Assembly (NCBI RefSeq): GCF_900291465.1
Contig: NZ_LT985808.1
Location: forward strand, 137,953 to 201,952
Origin: Bacteroides sp. Marseille-P3684
GTDB lineage: Bacteria; Bacteroidota; Bacteroidia; Bacteroidales; Bacteroidaceae
Length of the DNA: 64,000 bases
Direction of reading: 5' to 3'
Positions 58,093 to 64,000 of the stretch are shown one piece after another. Every line of letters starts with the position of its first letter. The first letter of the stretch is position 1. The position numbers and the translations under genes were made by a program. The notes under the pieces were generated by a model. The model made no database searches. It saw only the letters and a list, made by a program, of their open reading frames with translations, and was not told the DNA's origin.

Positions 58093-60393
58093 ATGAATAA
58101 CAAGATTTCAACATACATCGGCCTGGCATTGCTCACGGCATTCGCCTCATGCGCCGACGATAAGTTTGCCGACTTCCAAACGGAAAAGCCGGAAAGTCTG
58201 ACGCAATATGAATATCTGAATGCGTATGACAATTTGAAAAGCTACATAGACCGCAGTGCACATCCCGGTTTCAAACTGGGAGCAGGAGTCTCCGCCGATG
58301 ACTTTCTGAAGGGAGAACTGGTACGCAGCATGGTTGTCAGCAACTTCGACGAAATCACGGCAGGAAATGCCATGAAATATGCCTCCTGTGTGTCGGACAA
58401 CGGCATTATGGACTTTTCTAAAGTGACAAAGTTTGTAGAAGCTGCCAAGGCTGCCGGTGTGACCATCTACGGTCACACCCTTTGCTGGCACTCACAGCAG
58501 AACAACAAATACCTGAACAGCCTCATAGCCAACAAGCCTATTCCAGTAGACCCCACCGGCGGAAATAAAGCTCTTCACATCCACGCCGGAGATCCAAAAA
58601 CAAATGCTTGGGACTATGAAATCTACTATGACCTCGACCAGACATTGGAACCAGGAAAGTCTTATACACTGACCATTAAGGCCAAAGGTTCCAATCCGGG
58701 TACCATATCATTTTGGCCGGGTCTGAAAGACGGCAATAATACCCACTATGGGTTCTCAGGCATCACAGCCGGCGAAGACTTGACGGACAATACCATTAAC
58801 TTCACTCCCGAAAAAACAATTGACCGTCTGCGCTTCTGTTTTGGCAAGCTGGGAGGAGATCTGTATTTTGATGATGTCACACTGAAAGAGGCCGGTAGTG
58901 ACAAGAATCTGATTGTCAATTCCTCATTTGACAAGCAAGACATCAATCACTGGACTAAAGTGAGCTGGATAGACATCTCGTATGAAATCGAAACTTTGGG
59001 CAACTCCGGTACAACCACTTGGTATGAAGACATGCTCACCAACGGCAATGCAGAAGGTAGTGAAGCAGGTAGTTTCTTCGCGACTGAACAAGGTATTGGC
59101 GGTCCCCACGACGCAACCATCGGTGCAGCCGGAACGGGTGCTGACGGCAAGGGACATGCCTATGTCGTGAAATCAGGCAATGACCCGGCCAACAGCTACA
59201 GCACCCAGTTCTTTGTCAAGGCAAACCGGACACTGCACGCCGGAGACATCTGTAAACTGACATTCAAATACCGTGCCGATAAAGCTGCAGGTTCTGAATC
59301 GCAGGCTCACGCAGCGCCCGGTGCTTACATTCACTATGACATGGGTGTAAGCGTGAACTTCACCACCAAATGGCAGACCTTCGAAAAGGAATTTACCGTC
59401 AGTGAAGCGCAAGCCGGGACATCGGGCATGCAGACCATCGCCTGGAACCTCGCCGTGCTGAAAGAAGCCAATACGTACTATTTCGATGACATCGAGTTCG
59501 GGATTCAACGCAAGGTAGAAGGTATTCCTTTGACTGAGCAAGAAAAGAAAGACACCCTCACCTGGGCAATGGACCGTTGGATCAATGGTATCATGGAAGC
59601 CACCGGAGGATATGTCACAGCATGGGATGCTGTCAATGAATCCGTCTCCGGAGTAGACAATGACAACGATGGTTTCTATGACCTGCAATCCAATAAGAAT
59701 GTTTCCGCAGAGGATGCCAAAAACAACTTCTACTGGCAGGATTATCTGGGTGACCTCGATTACGTACGGATTGTCATCCGCTCAGCACGCAAGCACTTTG
59801 CCGAGCACGGTGGCAACCCCTCCGACCTCAAACTCTTCATCAACGACTACAACTTGGAATCCTGGTGGGACGACAACAAGAAAGCGAAGAGCCTCATCAA
59901 CTGGATCAAACGGTGGGAATCGGACGGAGCGACCAAGATTGACGGCATCGGTACGCAGATGCACGTGAGCTACATCCTCGACGAGGCTGACCAGAAACGG
60001 CAGGAGGCTTCCATCGTGAAGATGTTCGAACTGCTCGCCGCTTCGGGCAAACTCGTCAAAATCTCCGAGCTGGATATGGGCATCACCAAAAAGGCTTTCG
60101 GAGAGGCCATCAAGACAGAGGACGTCACCTATGAACAACAGCTGAAGATGGCGGAATTCTACCGCTTCATCATCGAGAAGTATTTCGAAATCATCCCGGT
60201 GGCACAGCAGTACGGCATCACTCAGTGGTGCACCACCGACAGTCCCGAGAGCTCTTCCTGGAGAGGCGGACAGCCCGTCGGACTCTGGACACTCGGCAAC
60301 AGCCGCAAACCGACCTACGGAGGGTTCGCCAACGGACTTGCCGGACGGGAGGTGGTCGTGCCTTACGCTGCCCCATCGGCTGAAGAAGAATAA
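58093..60393 (+). CDS. xyn10C: GH10 endo-beta-1,4-xylanase with CBM4/9-like modules inserted in the catalytic domain
   Basis: The 766-residue lipoprotein (Cys20 in FASCADD) is a GH10 xylanase split by an insert. The first catalytic segment reaches GHTLCWHSQQN (about residue 137). Residues ~150-475 hold two beta-sandwich modules of the CBM4/9 type (DDVTLKEAG marks the end of the first, FDDIEFGI of the second). The barrel then resumes near residue 483. The acid/base Glu516 lies in WDAVNES and the nucleophile Glu659 in ISELDMG. It cleaves surface xylan into fragments for the Xus transporters. This modular split is known from the conserved Bacteroidetes xylan operon enzyme. Confidence 0.93.
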   Translation: MNNKISTYIGLALLTAFASCADDKFADFQTEKPESLTQYEYLNAYDNLKSYIDRSAHPGFKLGAGVSADDFLKGELVRSMVVSNFDEITAGNAMKYASCVSDNGIMDFSKVTKFVEAAKAAGVTIYGHTLCWHSQQNNKYLNSLIANKPIPVDPTGGNKALHIHAGDPKTNAWDYEIYYDLDQTLEPGKSYTLTIKAKGSNPGTISFWPGLKDGNNTHYGFSGITAGEDLTDNTINFTPEKTIDRLRFCFGKLGGDLYFDDVTLKEAGSDKNLIVNSSFDKQDINHWTKVSWIDISYEIETLGNSGTTTWYEDMLTNGNAEGSEAGSFFATEQGIGGPHDATIGAAGTGADGKGHAYVVKSGNDPANSYSTQFFVKANRTLHAGDICKLTFKYRADKAAGSESQAHAAPGAYIHYDMGVSVNFTTKWQTFEKEFTVSEAQAGTSGMQTIAWNLAVLKEANTYYFDDIEFGIQRKVEGIPLTEQEKKDTLTWAMDRWINGIMEATGGYVTAWDAVNESVSGVDNDNDGFYDLQSNKNVSAEDAKNNFYWQDYLGDLDYVRIVIRSARKHFAEHGGNPSDLKLFINDYNLESWWDDNKKAKSLINWIKRWESDGATKIDGIGTQMHVSYILDEADQKRQEASIVKMFELLAASGKLVKISELDMGITKKAFGEAIKTEDVTYEQQLKMAEFYRFIIEKYFEIIPVAQQYGITQWCTTDSPESSSWRGGQPVGLWTLGNSRKPTYGGFANGLAGREVVVPYAAPSAEEE

Positions 60394-60695
60394 GCATACG
60401 AGGACCTAACCGGGTCATCGTCCATCCAAGACGCCCGGTCAGGACATCCCACCCGAATGGCACTGCACATTGCAGCCTGCAAACCGGAAGGATGCCTGAC
60501 CGGGCGTCTGACTTTTCCTTGCAACCCGTCCGCTACCACCTTACGAAAGTTGAGTGCATGATTAAACCTCCTGTACTCCCGAAAGTCTGATTTAAGATAC
60601 CTGACTAATGTTCCGCATACGCTCTCCGTATCAGTCGGCAAGAACCAACTCCTACCCGGGCTGGCGGAAAAATAGAACGCCTAAAAAATCCATCT
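60394..60695 (+). other. Spacer between the xylanase and the PL1 gene
   Basis: 302 bases with a strong terminator at 60429-60509 and no supported gene. No clear TAnnTTTG promoter is visible for the lyase gene. Its start has no obvious strong ribosome-binding site. Confidence 0.45.
60429..60514 (+). terminator. Terminator of the xus-xyn10 operon
   Basis: AGACGCCCGGTCAGGACATCC (60429-60449) pairs with 60490-60509 over about 20 bp with one bulged base, followed by GACTTTTCC. It closes the six-gene operon 35 bases after the xylanase stop. Confidence 0.8.
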
Positions 60696-63188
60696 ATGAA
60701 AACGAATGAAAGGAAAGCCAGACATTTGCTGCTGGGCAGCGCACTGCTTCTGACAGCTTGCGCCACCTCGGTACAGGATGCTCAACCGACGTACCGGATT
60801 GACTGCAACGTGGCACGACGCAGCGTGGCAGAAGTAAACGAAGTGAAATTCACACCGTGGGAAATCGACGGTGAAAAAACCGACACCCTGCAACTCTCCG
60901 GAGGTGTGCAGATCGTCATGGCGGTGAAAGGCAATGACGAGGCTACGCTGCACTCCGGCTACTACAAGGCAGGCGTACAGAACCCACTGGCAAAGCTCAT
61001 CAGCGACGGTGTCTATGTGGAAAACGGCGATGAGCTGGAGTTGCTCATCACCGGACTGCCCAAAGGGGAACATGTCGTACAGACTTATCACAACAACTTC
61101 TCGGCAACTGAAGGAACCACCGTCCCGGCATTCGACGTCTATGCCGGCGACCAGCTCGTCCACGAAAACCAGTCATGTCCCTGCCGGGTGCTGACGCGGG
61201 AAGACGGACTGGTGCTGAAGACCGTGGTCAACGTGGAGCAGGACGGACAGGAAGTCATGCTCCGCTTCAAGGCGCGGGAGGCTGAAGCCGAACAGCGTGC
61301 CGTCTACCTCAACGGTGTGGAGATTGACACACCCGACATCCTCCGTCAGGCTCAAAAGCCCGCACCTGCCGACGACGACATGCACGCTGATGCCGACAAC
61401 GGACTGACGCTGCAATGGACACCGGGCAAAGAAGCCGTGAAGCACCATGTCTATGTAGGCACCGACTCCCTCGCCGTGGCACAGGCATCGACCGGCGACC
61501 GGACCATCTATAAAGGAGTACAGGAACAGACCGGTTACGCCCTGAGCGACCTCTACAACCTGGACCGGTATTACTGGCGCATTGACGAAGAAGATGCTTC
61601 CGGCAACCTGACACGGGGTAATGTCTGGAGTTTCCGCCCGCGCCACCTCGCCTTTGAGGGAGCTGAGGGTTACGGACGGTTTGCCATCGGCGGACGCGGC
61701 GGCAAGGTGGTCCATGTGACCAACCTCAACGACGACGGTCCCGGCAGCTTCCGCGAAGCCATCACCAACGATATCGGTCCGCGCACCATCGTGTTCGATG
61801 TCTCGGGTGTCATCACGCTGAAGTCGCGCCTCACCTGCTCCTCACGCTATGTGACCATCGCCGGACAGACTGCCCCGGGTAAAGGCATCTGCATCAAGGG
61901 CGCACCCTTCGGAGTGGGTCCTGACGGCATCTGTCGCTTCATCCGTGTCCGTCTGGGTGGAGGAAAGACCTTCGACGGCATCGGTATGGCAGGAGCCGAC
62001 CACAGCATCACCGACCACTGCTCCATCAGCTGGACCATCGACGAGGCATTCAGCTCACGCAGCGCGAAGAACATCACCCTGCAACACACCCTCATCTCCG
62101 AAGCACTCAACGTCGCCGGGCACAAGAACTACGAGAAAGGCAAGGGACACGGCTATGCAGCCACCATCGGCGGCAACATCGGCTCCTTCCACCACAACCT
62201 CCTCGCCCACTGTGCAGGACGCAACTGGAGCATGGGCGGCGGACTCGACGGCAACGGATTCTATGCCGGAGCACTCGACATCTTCAACAACGTGGTCTAC
62301 AACTGGGCGGGACGTGCCACTGACGGCGGCGCCCATGAAGTGAACTTCGTGAACAACTTCTACAAGATGGGACCGTCGACCACTCAGAAGTTCATCCTCC
62401 GTGCACAGCTCGAAGGCGTCGGCAAGGGTTCCCAGAGCTACTACTGCGAAGGCAACGTCCGTCAGGACACTGACGGCAAGCTGGTGACCGACAACGAACA
62501 ACTCCGCCGCTACGAACTTTCGAACGGACAGGTGCTCGACTGGGAAGTGTGGGTAGACAAACCTTTCTTCCCCTCGTATGCCGAAGTAGAAAGTGCACAG
62601 GATGCCTACAAGTCGACACTCTCCGACGTGGGCTGCAACATGCCGCTCTTCGACGAACACGACCAACGCATCGTGCGTGAAACCCTCGAAGGGTCCTATA
62701 CCTACACCGGTAGCGTCGGCAAGACAAAAGGCATCATCGACAACGAACAGGATGCCGGCGGCTATGAGGAATATCCTGAGGAGAAACGGGCTGCCGACTT
62801 CGACACTGACGGTGACGGACTGCCCGACTGGTGGGAGGAGATGCACGGGACGAACCCGAAGTCTGCTGCCGGTGACTTCAGCGACTCTAACGCCGACCCC
62901 GACAAGGACGGTTATACCAACCTGGAGGAATACCTCGACTGGATGTCGGTGCCTCACTACTACGCCGACAATAACGAAGAAATCACCATCGATGCAGCCC
63001 CGTTGTTTGCAGGCTTTGAACAGCCGACATTCACTGTCGAGGGCGACAAGACCGTTGTCATCGAAGGCAGCCGTCTGACAATGGAAAGCACCGGCCTGGC
63101 AGAAGGTATCTTCTACTACAATGTGACGGCAACTGACGCCTCGGGCAGCAGTATGACCCGTCGCGTGGGTGTCTGCGTCCGTAAGTGA
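60696..63188 (+). CDS. Pectate lyase-like (PL1) multidomain lipoprotein
   Basis: The 830-residue lipoprotein has a signal ending LLTACATS. Residues ~30-230 are an unrecognised beta-rich region. Residues ~240-315 look like a fibronectin type III-like domain (TLQWTPGKEAVKHHVYVG, YYWRIDEED). Residues ~325-620 form a right-handed beta-helix of the PL1 pectate lyase type (GGRGGKVVHVTNLNDDGPGS, DHSITDHCSISW, NRWSMGGG-like RNWSMGGG). A calcium-binding TSP3-like segment follows (DTDGDGLPDWWEE, ADPDKDGYTN, about residues 700-745), then a C-terminal beta domain. Cleavage of pectate or another uronate polymer is likely but the exact substrate is uncertain. Confidence 0.8.
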   Translation: MKTNERKARHLLLGSALLLTACATSVQDAQPTYRIDCNVARRSVAEVNEVKFTPWEIDGEKTDTLQLSGGVQIVMAVKGNDEATLHSGYYKAGVQNPLAKLISDGVYVENGDELELLITGLPKGEHVVQTYHNNFSATEGTTVPAFDVYAGDQLVHENQSCPCRVLTREDGLVLKTVVNVEQDGQEVMLRFKAREAEAEQRAVYLNGVEIDTPDILRQAQKPAPADDDMHADADNGLTLQWTPGKEAVKHHVYVGTDSLAVAQASTGDRTIYKGVQEQTGYALSDLYNLDRYYWRIDEEDASGNLTRGNVWSFRPRHLAFEGAEGYGRFAIGGRGGKVVHVTNLNDDGPGSFREAITNDIGPRTIVFDVSGVITLKSRLTCSSRYVTIAGQTAPGKGICIKGAPFGVGPDGICRFIRVRLGGGKTFDGIGMAGADHSITDHCSISWTIDEAFSSRSAKNITLQHTLISEALNVAGHKNYEKGKGHGYAATIGGNIGSFHHNLLAHCAGRNWSMGGGLDGNGFYAGALDIFNNVVYNWAGRATDGGAHEVNFVNNFYKMGPSTTQKFILRAQLEGVGKGSQSYYCEGNVRQDTDGKLVTDNEQLRRYELSNGQVLDWEVWVDKPFFPSYAEVESAQDAYKSTLSDVGCNMPLFDEHDQRIVRETLEGSYTYTGSVGKTKGIIDNEQDAGGYEEYPEEKRAADFDTDGDGLPDWWEEMHGTNPKSAAGDFSDSNADPDKDGYTNLEEYLDWMSVPHYYADNNEEITIDAAPLFAGFEQPTFTVEGDKTVVIEGSRLTMESTGLAEGIFYYNVTATDASGSSMTRRVGVCVRK

Positions 63189-63203
63189 ACGCCGGGCATT
63201 AAG

Positions 63204-63368
63204 AAGTGTTTTTAGTTGACCGGGAGGACAAGAAAATAGGAGATAAGTGTGATATTCTCAATTATTCTCCGTACTTTCGTGAGTCAGCGGACAAGGAACA
63301 AGTAGACGGGTGGACCATCCTCCCCCGTCGGCTTGTTTCCTGTCCACCCGTCAACTAAAACAACACTT
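63204..63368 (+). promoter_or_regulatory. Nested inverted repeats in the PL1-GH51 spacer
   Basis: Three overlapping pairings are possible. The outer arms 63204-63232 and 63340-63368 pair imperfectly. The inner arms 63289-63310 and 63324-63345 pair at 18 of 22 positions. GACGGGTGGAC (63305-63315) is perfectly complementary to 63342-63352. They cannot all form at once, so the element could be an attenuator or terminator between the two genes. Confidence 0.5.
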
Positions 63369-63373
63369 ACATC

Positions 63374-64000
63374 ATGAAAATCTACTCAATTCTAGCCGGG
63401 CTGGCACTCGCAGCCACAGCTCCGGTCCTCCATGCACAAGAAAACACCGTGACGGTGCAGACCCGCCAGGTGGGTGCAGCCATCCAACCGACCATGTACG
63501 GTATCTTCTTTGAAGACATCAACTTCGGAGCAGACGGCGGTCTGTATGCCGAACTGGTCAAGAACCGCTCGTTCGAATTTACCCCCGACCACTACATGGG
63601 CTGGAAGATGTTCGGCAATGTCACCTTGCGCGACGACGGCCCCTTTGAACGGAACCCGCACTATGTCCGCCTTGCCTGGGCAGGACACAATGACATGTGG
63701 ACCGGCATCCAGAACGAAGGCTTCTTCGGCATCGGGCTGAAGACAGGCGACGACTACCGCTTCTCGGTGTGGGCACGTGTCCCCGACGGTAAGCCTGTGA
63801 CGCTCCTGGTGCAGTTCATCGACCAGAACACAATGGAGAACCGGCAGGCATTCGTCAGCCAAGACCTCACCATCGACTCCCGCGAGTGGAAGAAGTACAC
63901 CCTCGTGATGCGTTCTCCACGGACCATCGAAAAAGCCAACCTGCGCATCTTCCTCTCCAACCCGGAACACCGTTCGGGCACAGGTACCGTCGACCTGGAG
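63374..64000 (+). CDS. GH51 alpha-L-arabinofuranosidase, 5' part (runs off the window)
   Basis: 209 codons are visible from ATG 63374 with a signal peptide (LAGLALAATAPVLHAQ). The GH51 opening motif follows (PTMYGIFFEDINFGADGGLYAELVKNRSFE), then a CBM4-like beta-sandwich segment typical of the N-terminal half of these enzymes (YRFSVWARV). The catalytic glutamates lie beyond the window. Members remove arabinose from arabinoxylan, arabinan or pectin side chains, which fits both neighbouring loci. Confidence 0.9.
   Translation, partial: MKIYSILAGLALAATAPVLHAQENTVTVQTRQVGAAIQPTMYGIFFEDINFGADGGLYAELVKNRSFEFTPDHYMGWKMFGNVTLRDDGPFERNPHYVRLAWAGHNDMWTGIQNEGFFGIGLKTGDDYRFSVWARVPDGKPVTLLVQFIDQNTMENRQAFVSQDLTIDSREWKKYTLVMRSPRTIEKANLRIFLSNPEHRSGTGTVDLE

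Overview
The window is a stretch of chromosome from a gut-type Bacteroides. I infer this from four SusC/SusD pairs, Bacteroides-style promoters (TTTG, about 19 bases, TAnnTTTG), the contiguous str-S10-spc-alpha ribosomal cluster without tuf, and a xylan-utilization operon of the Bacteroidetes xus type. The species cannot be fixed from sequence reading alone. No tRNA, rRNA, insertion sequence, CRISPR or prophage was recognised.

Layout. 1-1.3 kb: an Rpn-type PD-(D/E)XK nuclease gene followed by a truncated tandem copy of its own 3' end. 1.6-10.1 kb (+ strand): a glycerol-3-phosphate module, glpA-glpB-glpC (anaerobic dehydrogenase), glpT (transporter), a glycerophosphodiester phosphodiesterase lipoprotein and an OprO/P-type porin. 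Together these could carry glycerophosphodiesters across the outer membrane, hydrolyse them, import G3P and oxidise it. 10.1-11.0 kb: a convergent intergenic region with two terminators and a 13-unit array of 22-bp-spaced small palindromes. 11.0-17.1 kb (- strand): thioredoxin-like protein, SusC, SusD. 17.5-17.8 kb: a promoter and a 30-residue single-pass membrane peptide gene. 18.0-36.2 kb (- strand): rpsL-rpsG-fusA, then rpsJ through rplQ, including secY, map, infA and rpoA, with a terminator after rplQ and a promoter before rpsL. 36.6-45.0 kb (- strand): SusC, SusD, DUF4843-like lipoprotein, PKD-like lipoprotein, TlpA-like thioredoxin. 45.0-47.1 kb: a non-coding divergent region with a second 22-bp palindrome array. 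47.1-60.4 kb (+ strand): the xylan operon SusC-SusD-SusC-SusD-surface lipoprotein-GH10 xylanase. 60.7 kb to the end: a pectate-lyase-like (PL1) lipoprotein and the 5' part of a GH51 arabinofuranosidase that runs off the window.

Most notable observations. (1) The two SusC genes outside the xylan locus each carry a run of nine G at the extreme 5' end of the gene inside an identical 14-base core that ends in TAA. In one gene the run is in frame (ON). In the other it joins the signal-peptide frame to an immediate stop, and the 1030-codon remainder is in another frame (OFF). This looks like slipped-strand phase variation of outer-membrane transporters. (2) Two intergenic arrays consist of 16-bp inverted repeats at a 22-bp period (one step of 23). 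The core sequence varies from unit to unit while symmetry is largely kept. I cannot name a known element with this architecture.
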